In this document: in pieces, positions 20,113-28,250 of the stretch
Layout: each line of letters opens with the position of its first letter
How positions within the stretch are numbered: the stretch's first letter is position 1
Source of the DNA: Azospirillum sp. 47_25
Lineage (GTDB): Bacteria; Pseudomonadota; Alphaproteobacteria; RF32; CAG-239
Length of the DNA stretch: 64,000 nt
NCBI GenBank assembly: GCA_001917125.1
Contig: MNTU01000039.1
Coordinates: 62,001-126,000 of the forward strand
Direction: 5' to 3'
The notes under the pieces: generated by a model
What the model saw: only the letters and a program-made list of their open reading frames with translations
What the model was told of the DNA's origin: nothing
Databases searched by the model: none
Position numbers and translations under genes: made by a program

Positions 20113-20994
20113 TCATTCCTCGGGATTAAGATTATCAATATCTACAATGCTTTCCAGGTGTTCCAGAATATCAGGGTTGTTGATCCGGAGATAGCGGTTT
20201 ACACGCGGATTCATTACCAAGGTTTTAACATATCCCTTGACCAGTGTAAAATTTAGGACATTCAGACCGTAATTTTCCTCAATTTCCTCATATTCGCCGT
20301 GTAGCCGGTTAATTTCCTCCTCCAGTTTGGTAAAATGGCTGAAGTCTGTTACAGCCGGCCTCTGCTGCCGCCGGGGCACAGCAAGCTGTTCATCTGACGT
20401 AGCAAGCCAGATGGAACGAGCAAATGATGAAGTAAAAGTTTTGCTTTCGACCATAATCTTAGTCGCTTCAATCTGGCGCTCCGGTTTCATTCTGGCCAAA
20501 TAATAAAACACCTTGGAACTCACAATTTTATCTTTCAGCATCTCTACGACCTCTTCGCAAATGCCTTTCAGTAGATTTTTCTTATGACGGATATTTTCAG
20601 GATTCATATTTAGAACCCATGCCAGACGTTCAATGGAAACACCGCGATTGATGGCTTTTTCTATCATTTTCTGTTCCTGGACATTGGAGAGCCGATTGAC
20701 ATGTTTGTTGTAGGTAAAATTTTCATTATCGGTAGAAACAAGGCAATCTACTTCCTGTATATCCAAGTCCTTAAGTGCATTCAAACGCAGATGGCCATCC
20801 AAAAGCGTATAACCGTCGTCGCTAAAGGTTACGATCGGCGCTTCAATCAGGCCGATTTCGCGAACGGAAGAAACAATCTGGGCATATTTTCGGGAAGCAA
20901 ATACATCCTTATTTATCTCTTTTGAAGGGGTTATTTCTGAAAGTTTTAAACGAATGATTGCCTGTTCAAAGGCCTTATTTAATTTTTTATCCAT
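20113..20994 (-). CDS. ParB-like protein with RepB-type C-terminal domain (second of pair)
   Basis: The N-terminal ParB/sulfiredoxin-like fold shows GLIEAPIVTFSDDGYTLLDG followed by HLRLNALKDL, with the GHxR-type motif read as DGHLRLNAL. A helix-turn-helix region follows (INRGVSIERLAWVLNMNPEN, about residues 110-130), then a RepB-like C-terminal part (LKGICEEVVEMLKDKIVS). It is 293 aa. The start codon overlaps the upstream ParB stop in ATGGATAA, so the two are translationally coupled. ParB/RepB proteins bind centromere-like DNA and may hydrolyse CTP. No ParA is present, so classical partition is unlikely; as part of the recombinase operon it may be an accessory DNA-binding subunit for integration or excision. 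Confidence 0.82.
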   Translation of the reverse strand: MDKKLNKAFEQAIIRLKLSEITPSKEINKDVFASRKYAQIVSSVREIGLIEAPIVTFSDDGYTLLDGHLRLNALKDLDIQEVDCLVSTDNENFTYNKHVNRLSNVQEQKMIEKAINRGVSIERLAWVLNMNPENIRHKKNLLKGICEEVVEMLKDKIVSSKVFYYLARMKPERQIEATKIMVESKTFTSSFARSIWLATSDEQLAVPRRQQRPAVTDFSHFTKLEEEINRLHGEYEEIEENYGLNVLNFTLVKGYVKTLVMNPRVNRYLRINNPDILEHLESIVDIDNLNPEE

Positions 20995-21862
20995 GAATCT
21001 GTAACCTTTCAGCTAAATATTTCGGCAGTTTTTCCAATTCTTCTGCTTTCAATAAGTTATAAAAATTCTCGTTGCCAAGCAGGCTCTTGATGCTTTGGGT
21101 AACAAAAATCAGTGAATTTTCAACCCGATCATTCTTGGCAATAATCAACTTTGTCCGTTTGATTTCCTGCTCGTAAAGAGCCTGAACATCTTGTGCCGTC
21201 AACTGCTTGGCACTGCACTTTTTCTTATAAATACTTTTGCCTTTTTTAATTCGCCGTTCTATCAAATCCTTTACAAAAGCTAATTTATTACCGCGAATCT
21301 GTCCGGCTTCGTAAGCTTCACGCAAGACATTCTGAACATCCTTGTCATCTGCATCCGAAATATCAATTGCTACGTTTAGCGGAATACGATCCGTATAGAC
21401 GGCGTTAATCAAGCGTTCTTCCCCTCGAAACAACAACTTGCTGATTTGGTTGATATATTCTGCAGTAAAGCCTGTTTTGCGGGCGATCTCGGCCGAGGAA
21501 TATCCCTTATCCTTGAGCTGTTTAATTCCCTGAAGCAGTTCGGTCGGGGAATAATTTCGCCGGGCAATGTTCTCAACAAGGCTCATAATCAGGGTTTCTT
21601 CTTCATCGGCATCAATGATAATTGCCGGAATCTCCGTCTGGTTATTGGCAATATAAGCCTCTAAACGCCCTTGACCGCAGACCAGATCATACTCTTTGCC
21701 ATCCGTAAAATCTAACCTCCGGGAGACGGTAATCGGACGTTTCAGGCCGACATCTTCAATATTTTTCTTAATTTCGTTGGCAATTTTACGGTTACGTTCC
21801 CGCGGATTGAGAATGTTAATCTTTTCAATTGGGATATTTTCCAGAATTTGACGGCGATTCAT
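20987..21862 (-). CDS. ParB-like nuclease/partition domain protein (first of pair)
   Basis: The start (21862) is set by GGGAGG 8 nt upstream and by the TAATG overlap with the recombinase stop. The ParB N-terminal domain is clear: IEKINILNPRERNRK, GLKRPITVSRR, DLVCGQGRLEAYIANNQ (GxxR-type box) and LIMSLVENIARRNYSPTELL. A helix-turn-helix follows (YSSAEIARKTGFTAEYINQI, about residues 135-154). It is 291 aa. Its order and spacing match a complete ParB N-domain plus HTH; the C-terminal part is unassigned. Together with the next gene it gives two different ParB-like subunits in one operon with a serine recombinase and no ParA. Confidence 0.85.
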   Translation of the reverse strand: MNRRQILENIPIEKINILNPRERNRKIANEIKKNIEDVGLKRPITVSRRLDFTDGKEYDLVCGQGRLEAYIANNQTEIPAIIIDADEEETLIMSLVENIARRNYSPTELLQGIKQLKDKGYSSAEIARKTGFTAEYINQISKLLFRGEERLINAVYTDRIPLNVAIDISDADDKDVQNVLREAYEAGQIRGNKLAFVKDLIERRIKKGKSIYKKKCSAKQLTAQDVQALYEQEIKRTKLIIAKNDRVENSLIFVTQSIKSLLGNENFYNLLKAEELEKLPKYLAERLQIHG

Positions 21863-23400
21863 TAGGCATCCTCCCAATAGCGGATAGAATTGCGACGGGC
21901 CATTTCAAACAGTTGGCTTAAATCCGGGAAACGGTAAGAATCGAGCACCCCTTTGTTTTGTTCGGAAAGCAATAGCTTAGGATCCCTAAAATCCAGAGCC
22001 GGCAGCAGATAGTAGTCCAAGACGTTTTTATTATCGGCGGACATGCGCACGGCAATGGTTATATCCGGGAAAAGAGAAGTATCAAAACGGACTTTCCAAC
22101 GGAGACTGTCATTGGGAAGTTGCTTACACCGGCAAATGACAATGGATGCCGAAAAATAGTCGTTGACATTCAAAAGGTCATTTTCGGCATCAATCTTAAC
22201 ATCCCCGCCGATTTCCTGGATTTTACCTATCGTCTCCTCAAAAATATTTTTATGCAGCCCGCGCAAAAAGCGGTTAATTTCAATAAAACTGTAATCCCGT
22301 TCTGGATCGTAACCGATAAGCTGATAAGCCCGGACCAGGCTGCCAAAGCGGCTGGAATAGATGGAACTTGACGGCATATCGGGGCTTTCGTTGATGATAA
22401 GGGCAGACAGATAGCCTTTCTTGGCTTGTAAATCCTTTAATTTCTGCAAAAGCTCATCATTGGAGAAACGTCTGGCACGGGCGTTAATGATGCCTTTGGC
22501 GATATAAAAGACGCTCGGATCAACGATTGCCTCAAAAGCTCCTTCTTTGCGAATCCATTCGCTTTCCGGATTGACCACGCGCTTAGTCTTTAATTTAAAT
22601 GAAATACGGTTGGAAACATTATTGCCGATATATTTCTCATTGGTTAAGACTTGATTGACCGTTGCCTTAGTCCAAGTACGATTTAAGTCGGTGAGAACTC
22701 CCTGTTGATTAAGAATATCAGCGATTTCCTGTTCGGTTTTCAGTTCCTCGGTAAACATTTTATACATCCAGCGGATAATTTTTTGCTCTTCTTCCGGCCC
22801 TGGAACTAAAATGACCCGGTCAGTGGCAATGCTTTTGTGTTCTCCGGCAACAAGAATCCCCTTATGTTCGCCATGCTCGTTTACCAGCATACGCCGCAGC
22901 CCGAATCCGGCAAAGCCACCCTGACGGTAGCCAAGGTTGATTAAACGGCATTTTCCGGCAAAGACTTTGCAAGAAAGCTCTCGGCTATATTCGGCCGCCA
23001 TTGTCCGTTTAACGCCTTTAACAATAGTTGCGACAGGACTGCCGTCATTATCAAACTGCTCGTTACAATATTTTACCGGCGTTCCGGCTCTCTTGCAGAT
23101 GTACTCGTAATATGCACTTTCATCGGCATCCTGAAATCGTCCCCAGCGGGTGACGTCTAAAACCAGAATGGCTTTATATTCAGCCTGATGGCTTTGAACG
23201 TCTTTCAACATTTGCTGCAAAGCAGCACGGCCTGCGATATTCAAACCGCTTTTACCACCATCGGTATAAGTTTTTATAATTTCATAGTCATTACGTTCCG
23301 CATATTCGCGGATGGCTGCAGCTTGATTTTCCGGAGAGTATTTCTGATGCTCCGTCGACATCCGAATATACATGGCTGCAGGTATTTTGTCTTTGTTCAT
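21862..23400 (-). CDS. Large serine recombinase
   Basis: The resolvase/invertase N-domain is intact: YIRMSTEHQ holds the catalytic Ser15 and Arg13, followed by TDGGKSGLNIAGRAALQQML and LDVTRWGRFQD with the conserved arginines. The recombinase domain follows (IRWMYKMFTEELKTEQEIA, then LNQQGVLTDLNRTWTKATVN and VLTNEKYIGNN). The C-terminal 170 residues are unlike the usual zinc-ribbon/coiled-coil end: no paired CxxC is seen. The total of 512 aa is in range for large serine recombinases, which integrate and excise elements at att sites. It heads an operon coupled to two ParB-like genes (TAATG overlap) and is divergent from a small gene at 23459. It is the best candidate for the enzyme that moves this island. 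Confidence 0.93.
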   Translation of the reverse strand: MNKDKIPAAMYIRMSTEHQKYSPENQAAAIREYAERNDYEIIKTYTDGGKSGLNIAGRAALQQMLKDVQSHQAEYKAILVLDVTRWGRFQDADESAYYEYICKRAGTPVKYCNEQFDNDGSPVATIVKGVKRTMAAEYSRELSCKVFAGKCRLINLGYRQGGFAGFGLRRMLVNEHGEHKGILVAGEHKSIATDRVILVPGPEEEQKIIRWMYKMFTEELKTEQEIADILNQQGVLTDLNRTWTKATVNQVLTNEKYIGNNVSNRISFKLKTKRVVNPESEWIRKEGAFEAIVDPSVFYIAKGIINARARRFSNDELLQKLKDLQAKKGYLSALIINESPDMPSSSIYSSRFGSLVRAYQLIGYDPERDYSFIEINRFLRGLHKNIFEETIGKIQEIGGDVKIDAENDLLNVNDYFSASIVICRCKQLPNDSLRWKVRFDTSLFPDITIAVRMSADNKNVLDYYLLPALDFRDPKLLLSEQNKGVLDSYRFPDLSQLFEMARRNSIRYWEDA

Positions 23401-23458
23401 TAGTTACTCAGTCCTTTTATAATGTTTGTTGCTTTCTATAATAATAAGAGGAGTAACA

Positions 23459-23737
23459 ATGTCTAATGAAGAAAAGCACCAGATCTGGTGCTATTTTGGT
23501 GTAGAAAAATTTATTATCGGCAACAATGAGGAACTTTCTGCTCTTTTGACCAAACTGCTTCGACATCACCATAAGCGGCAGATTTACAAATATGTGGCAC
23601 ATAATTTAGATATCAACATGTATATCTCGCGAAATTGGTTCCAGAAAAACACGGGAATCAGCGCGTATCATCTTATTCTTCTGATGCGGGAATATGACTT
23701 TATTAAAGAAATCGTAGATGAGATGGTTAAAAATTAA
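23459..23737 (+). CDS. Small protein of unknown function, divergent from the recombinase
   Basis: The start at 23459 has AAGAGGAG 6-7 nt upstream. It encodes 92 aa of mixed charged helices (KHQIWCYFGVEKFIIG, then HHHKRQIYKYVAHN), with no signal peptide or membrane segment. I do not recognise the family. The 58-bp divergent spacing from the serine recombinase is where excisionase, immunity or regulator genes are often found. A recombination directionality factor is conceivable but not shown. Confidence 0.6.
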   Translation: MSNEEKHQIWCYFGVEKFIIGNNEELSALLTKLLRHHHKRQIYKYVAHNLDINMYISRNWFQKNTGISAYHLILLMREYDFIKEIVDEMVKN

Positions 23738-23813
23738 TTTATTATAGATGCAATATATTGATAAATATGCTAACAATTTATATTCTAAAAAATAAAAGAA
23801 TTTAATAAAAAAG

Positions 23814-23841
23814 TCTTGATTTCATAATGTACTGCTATAAT
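23814..23841 (+). promoter_or_regulatory. Promoter of the MORC-like ATPase gene
   Basis: TCTTGA (23814-23819) and a consensus TATAAT (23836-23841) are separated by 16 bp and lie 39 bp before the start codon. A ribosome site (GAAGGG) sits at about 23865. Confidence 0.6.
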
Positions 23842-23879
23842 GTAGATATATAATTTGTTTTAATGAAGGGCATTTATCA

Positions 23880-25295
23880 ATGGGTAGCAACACAGTTAAT
23901 AGTTCTCCAACAAAAAACTTTTTTATTAATATGCTAACGAGAGACATCAGCTTAAATGATGCTATATTAGATCTACTTGATAACTGTCTTGATGGAGCCT
24001 TGAGAAGCCAGAATCACATATCACAAAATAAAAATGAGAAAAACTATAATAGTTTTGTGGCCAAGATTACGATAACTAAAGATAATTTTACAATAAGTGA
24101 TAATTGTGGTGGTATTTCTCGAGAGCTTGCTGAAAATTATGCATTCCGGATGGGAAAGCAAAATTATGAACAAAACCATGATGCTACTATTGGTATATAT
24201 GGTATTGGTATGAAAAGAGCAATATTTAAAATTGGTCGAAGCGCCATTGTTTCTACCAAAAGGGGACGAGAAGCTTTTTCAGTAACAATTCCTGCTAACT
24301 GGGCTGATACGGATAACGATTGGACGTTTGAGATTAAAGATAATGATTTGTCTTGTTTACCATATGATGGTACAACTATTTCTATAAATGACTTAACGTC
24401 AGGAGTTGCCATTCAATGGGGTGATCAAGACGCGATTGATTATTTTGTAGAAAGTTTAATCTCGGAAATAAAAGCTAGTTATAGTTTAATTATCGAAAAA
24501 GGTTTCACAATTTATGTAAATGATCATAAAGTTAAAGCTAATCCTATACAATTACTTCTTTCCAAAGATAACGGTTTTAAACCATATATTTTTAAGAAAA
24601 CATATGATGATGTTAATGTCAATTTAATTGTTGGTTTTTATGCTCCTCCGCCCTCAGATGATGATCTTGATGAAAGTGTTGAATCTAAACGTTCTTCTGC
24701 AGATGCAGGGTGGACTGTTGTTTGCAATGACAGAGTCGTATTATATAATGATAAAAGCTACATTACAGGTTGGGGAGAAGCTGGTGTTCCTCAGTATCAT
24801 ACACAATTTATTGGGATTCGAGGAATTGTTATCTTTGAAAGCACCAATCCTGCTAAATTGCCTATGACAACCACTAAACGGGGTATTGATTTATCTTCTC
24901 CTATTTATGCTGATGTAAAAAATAAAATGAGAGAAGGTTTGAAACTCTTTACTAACTATACCAATCAGTGGAAAGGACAAAACAAACAAGAGCGTATTTA
25001 TTCCGAAAAAGCTGAAAGTTACCCATATACTCAGTTAATTAAAGAAGATAAAGCTTTTGAAAAACAATATGGATTAAATTACAGAAAAAAAGACGGTGGG
25101 CAACTGTCGCAGCCTGATCTTCCCAAACCTATTAATGAAAAGAAGCATCTCATTATTAGATATTCAAAATCAATTGATGATATACATACAGTAAAGGTCT
25201 TTTTTTCTCCAGACGAAAGCATTGAAATGAAAGCCTCTGAAGTAGGAGAAAAATGTTTTGACTATATCTTGTCCAAACAAAACGAAAACCATTAA
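23880..25295 (+). CDS. MORC/MutL-like GHKL ATPase
   Basis: The three GHKL (Bergerat) motifs are in place: N-box LNDAILDLLDNCLDGA (about residues 20-36), G1 ISDNCGGIS (about 77-85), and G2 TIGIYGIGMKRAIFKIG (about 102-118). The layout is like that of Hsp90/MutL/MORC ATPases and lacks histidine-kinase features. After the ATPase there is an S5-like portion (GFYAPPPS, VVCNDRVVLYND, GIRGIVIF and LPMTTTKRGID), as in MORC-type proteins. The total is 471 aa. Bacterial MORC-like ATPases have been described in restriction-modification neighbourhoods, and a C5-cytosine methyltransferase lies two genes away, which fits. The next gene starts 17 bp downstream on the same strand. A DNA-translocating or DNA-compacting role in defence is inference. 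Confidence 0.85.
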   Translation: MGSNTVNSSPTKNFFINMLTRDISLNDAILDLLDNCLDGALRSQNHISQNKNEKNYNSFVAKITITKDNFTISDNCGGISRELAENYAFRMGKQNYEQNHDATIGIYGIGMKRAIFKIGRSAIVSTKRGREAFSVTIPANWADTDNDWTFEIKDNDLSCLPYDGTTISINDLTSGVAIQWGDQDAIDYFVESLISEIKASYSLIIEKGFTIYVNDHKVKANPIQLLLSKDNGFKPYIFKKTYDDVNVNLIVGFYAPPPSDDDLDESVESKRSSADAGWTVVCNDRVVLYNDKSYITGWGEAGVPQYHTQFIGIRGIVIFESTNPAKLPMTTTKRGIDLSSPIYADVKNKMREGLKLFTNYTNQWKGQNKQERIYSEKAESYPYTQLIKEDKAFEKQYGLNYRKKDGGQLSQPDLPKPINEKKHLIIRYSKSIDDIHTVKVFFSPDESIEMKASEVGEKCFDYILSKQNENH

Positions 25296-25311
25296 TCTCG
25301 GAAATGAAGAA

Positions 25312-26322
25312 ATGAGTGTTATTAGTACACAACCTTTTTATCATTTAAGACCCAATAAATATATTGATAGATGCCTTTTTGTTAATGTATTAAATTGTTT
25401 ATCAAAACCTTATGGTCTACATGAATATCAATATGTTGGTTTTGGTTCATTTCAATTTGATGACTTTAAGCTGATTCATGCGCATCTTGGTATATCAAAA
25501 ATGATATCCCTTGAGAGTGATCCTTTAATTTGTTCAAGAGCTGAGTTTAATAAACCTTTGAAATGCATAACAATAAAAAATACAGATAGTACTGATTTTA
25601 TATCTAAATCTGAGTTAGATCAGAATAGCATATTTTGGTTTGACTATACATCTCCTAAAGATTTAGGAAAACAGTTTTCAGATTTTTGTACATTGCTTAA
25701 CAAAGCAAATGTTCATGATATTATAAAAATAACATTAAATGCTTACCCTGCTGCTTTATTAAACAGAAAAGATGAACAGTCTGACCAAGAGGTCCAAGAA
25801 CAACGATTAAAAATTTTAGAACAGATGATAAAAGAATATATGCCTTCTGAAACAAATTATACTGAAATGGAAAAAGATAAATATCCATTGTTATTATTGA
25901 AATGTATAAAAAAAGCTTGCTATCAAACACTTAATGAGCTTTCTTATCCTAAACGATTTGTACTTCCAGTTATATCCACTGTATATCAAGATGGACAACA
26001 AATGTTAACTTTTACTGGTATTATTTTGGAAGCATTAAGTGCCGAAGATAAACAAAGAAAAGAAGAAGATACTGTAAAGATGCTAAATTTACATCAGGAC
26101 ATCCCTTTTGGCAGATGGGATAGTCTATGTAAAATTGATGTCCCGTGTCTCACACCTAAAGAGATTTTGGCTTTAAACAATTTACTTCCGGATACTGAAG
26201 TTGAACAAAAAATAAAAGAAGAATTACCCTTTTTTTGTAACAAGAAAAAAGTTGATGTTTCTATTCAAAATTATACCAAGTACTATAAATATTACCCCAA
26301 TTTCCATCATGTAAGCTTTTGA
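25312..26322 (+). CDS. Methyltransferase-like partner of the GHKL ATPase
   Basis: The start at 25312 is 17 nt after the ATPase stop with GGAAATGAAG before it; an upstream in-frame TTG lies inside the ATPase gene. Residues about 40-110 suggest a Rossmann methyltransferase: YVGFGSFQFDDFKLIHA (glycine loop), ISLESDPLICSRAEF (acidic end of beta 2) and IFWFDYTSP (motif IV position). Known families with this pattern include SAM-dependent O-methyltransferases, but I do not recognise the exact family, and the catalytic role is inferred. The 336-aa protein has no signal peptide. Its 3' end overlaps the convergent cytosine methyltransferase gene by 16 bp. Codon and base use are as AT-rich as the rest of the island. 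Confidence 0.6.
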   Translation: MSVISTQPFYHLRPNKYIDRCLFVNVLNCLSKPYGLHEYQYVGFGSFQFDDFKLIHAHLGISKMISLESDPLICSRAEFNKPLKCITIKNTDSTDFISKSELDQNSIFWFDYTSPKDLGKQFSDFCTLLNKANVHDIIKITLNAYPAALLNRKDEQSDQEVQEQRLKILEQMIKEYMPSETNYTEMEKDKYPLLLLKCIKKACYQTLNELSYPKRFVLPVISTVYQDGQQMLTFTGIILEALSAEDKQRKEEDTVKMLNLHQDIPFGRWDSLCKIDVPCLTPKEILALNNLLPDTEVEQKIKEELPFFCNKKKVDVSIQNYTKYYKYYPNFHHVSF

Positions 26323-27443
26323 AAAATAACGGATAATATTTTTTCAGCAACTATGGGAGAAACACTATTACCTATTTGTCTGAAACTATGCCAAATTGTA
26401 GGTTGGAATTCAAACCAATCAGGAAATCCTTGTAATCTGGCTGCCTCTCTGGGGGTAATTACTCTAGGTTCTGCGAAATGAATTGGACGAACTGCTTGAT
26501 AGCTTCCCTTTTCTGGGCCTGTTCCAGCTCTAAGCGTTGGGCAAAAACCATCTGGGTTTAATTTAACAGATTTTGAAATATTGTCTTGTTGTCCATATTT
26601 TAAATTTTCATACCTATTAATAATTTCCTCACTATGTTTTGTAGGGAAACACCCTGTAACAATTTTTTTTCTATATAATGCAATACTTTTGGGATTTCCG
26701 ATACCTTGTGGAATAAGTCCCCTTATATGTTTATAAAAGCTTAAAGTTTCTGGTCTTTTTAGTTTCTCAAGTTCTTTTTGTGCTAATTTTCCATATCCAC
26801 TTCCTTCAGAATAAATTTTGGTAGGAAGTCCTAAAAGAGCATCTTTGACTCTTATTTTTTCATTTTCTGGGACTTTAGCAGAATAAAAATCATTTTCGCT
26901 TAGATTAATTCCTTCTTTTTTTCTATATCCAATAAAAAAAACTCTTGTTCTTGTCGTTGGGGCTCCATATTCATCTGCTCGAATTATTAATGGAGAAAGA
27001 ATGGTATAGCCTGTAATTTTATTTAATGCTGCATCTCTTAAGCTTTTATATTTGTCATCTAAAATACCGAGCACATTTTCTGCTACAAAAAAACTGGGAC
27101 GGATTTCTTCAATAAATTCAAAAAATCGCATAAAAAGATTGTTTCGAACATCATTTTCATTCCTGTGTCCCATATAACTAAAGCCCTGACATGGTGGCCC
27201 ACCAATTATACCATCAATATTATGAATATCTGTTAGTAATATTTTTTTTAGTTCTGATGCCTTAATTTTTGATAAATCAATTTCAAAATGTTTTGTATTC
27301 GGAAAATTTCTGATATGAGTATCTATTGCCTTTTTGTCAAGTTCTATAGCGCCGGCAACATTAAATCCTGCCCGTACGGCACCAAGACTCAGCCCTCCTG
27401 CACCAGCAAAAAAATCTACAACATTTAAGTTATCTCTTAGCAT
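26307..27443 (-). CDS. C5-cytosine DNA methyltransferase
   Basis: All main motifs of the m5C family can be read in order: I (VVDFFAGAGGLSLGAV), II (GAIELDKKAID), IV (IIGGPPCQGFSYMG with the catalytic Cys), VI (FFVAENV), VIII (TTRTRVFFIG), IX (TLRAGTGPE) and X (FRQIGNSVSP). The 378-aa length is normal for a type II modification enzyme with a short target-recognition region. It protects DNA by methylating a specific cytosine; the site cannot be told from sequence. No classical restriction endonuclease gene is adjacent; the convergent GHKL ATPase/methyltransferase-like pair, or the divergent unit at 27594, may take that place. It could also be an orphan enzyme. Confidence 0.96.
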   Translation of the reverse strand: MLRDNLNVVDFFAGAGGLSLGAVRAGFNVAGAIELDKKAIDTHIRNFPNTKHFEIDLSKIKASELKKILLTDIHNIDGIIGGPPCQGFSYMGHRNENDVRNNLFMRFFEFIEEIRPSFFVAENVLGILDDKYKSLRDAALNKITGYTILSPLIIRADEYGAPTTRTRVFFIGYRKKEGINLSENDFYSAKVPENEKIRVKDALLGLPTKIYSEGSGYGKLAQKELEKLKRPETLSFYKHIRGLIPQGIGNPKSIALYRKKIVTGCFPTKHSEEIINRYENLKYGQQDNISKSVKLNPDGFCPTLRAGTGPEKGSYQAVRPIHFAEPRVITPREAARLQGFPDWFEFQPTIWHSFRQIGNSVSPIVAEKILSVIFQKLT

Positions 27444-27593
27444 TTTCCCTGTTCATTTGTTCTTTTTCATGTATATTATAATAAATTTGTAACTTTGCAA
27501 GAAATAACATAAATTATCAAAATAAAATATAATAAAGATTTTAAAGTGAAAATAGCATTATTTAGAATAATTGAAAAAAGGAACATTAATGTA

Positions 27594-28250
27594 ATGGAAA
27601 TAGCAGCTTCTTCAATTTTAGATATTCTTTCATTATTTAAAATACCGACTTCATCCATTCAAGAACTATGGAATGCCCATTGCGAAAGAAAATTAGCAGA
27701 AAGCCGAGATATTTTATTTGATGAAATAACAGGGGGAAATTTTAATAATATTGCCGATGATGACAAAATTTCTCTTATGCACCGCTATACATTAGCAGCA
27801 ATGAATGGGACGGCTCGTCTGAATCTAAGACTCTTAGCAAAAGCAATAAATAGTATTGCAAAAGGCGAACAACTCCGTTCTCCAATATATGCGAATGAAT
27901 TTAACAGATATGCTCAGATTTTGGAAACATTATCTGATGAAGAAATTCATCTATTAGCTCAATTATATAAAATGAGAGAGAATGATTTAAAATATATAAA
28001 ACTTCATAATGAACCACCTAAAGGAATAAATGCCGATTATTTTACAAAACTTATTGCAGGATATGAATACAGTCAACCAGAGAAGGTTAAAGAAATTAAA
28101 GCGATAGCCGGTGCTCTCTTAAGAACTGGACTTATTTACCAAGAAAATGTAGGTTACGGAGGTTCTTATGTTTATGCCTTAACACCTTTTTTCGATAAAA
28201 TTATTGAATTAGTCGATTTTCAGGATGCTTTAGATAAAGAAAATGGATAA
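27594..28250 (+). CDS. Unknown protein with C-terminal winged-helix-like segment
   Basis: The ATG at 27594 follows AAAAAAGGA with about 11-nt spacing; an in-frame GTG at 27546 would add 16 residues. The 218-aa protein is mostly helical (NRYAQILETLSDEEIHLLAQ) and ends with KAIAGALLRTGLIYQENVGY, then GGSYVYALTPFF, which reads like a winged helix with a beta hairpin. I do not recognise a family. Its last 8 bases overlap the start of the next gene (ATGGATAA), so the two are translated together and probably act together. It is divergent from the cytosine methyltransferase (150 bp). A sensor or regulatory subunit for the larger protein is a reasonable guess only. Confidence 0.7.
   Translation: MEIAASSILDILSLFKIPTSSIQELWNAHCERKLAESRDILFDEITGGNFNNIADDDKISLMHRYTLAAMNGTARLNLRLLAKAINSIAKGEQLRSPIYANEFNRYAQILETLSDEEIHLLAQLYKMRENDLKYIKLHNEPPKGINADYFTKLIAGYEYSQPEKVKEIKAIAGALLRTGLIYQENVGYGGSYVYALTPFFDKIIELVDFQDALDKENG

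Noticed and set aside
20113..21862. A plasmid replication/partition locus
   Set aside because: There is no ParA, no replication initiator and no iteron origin beside the ParB-like genes; the coupled recombinase points to an integrative element.
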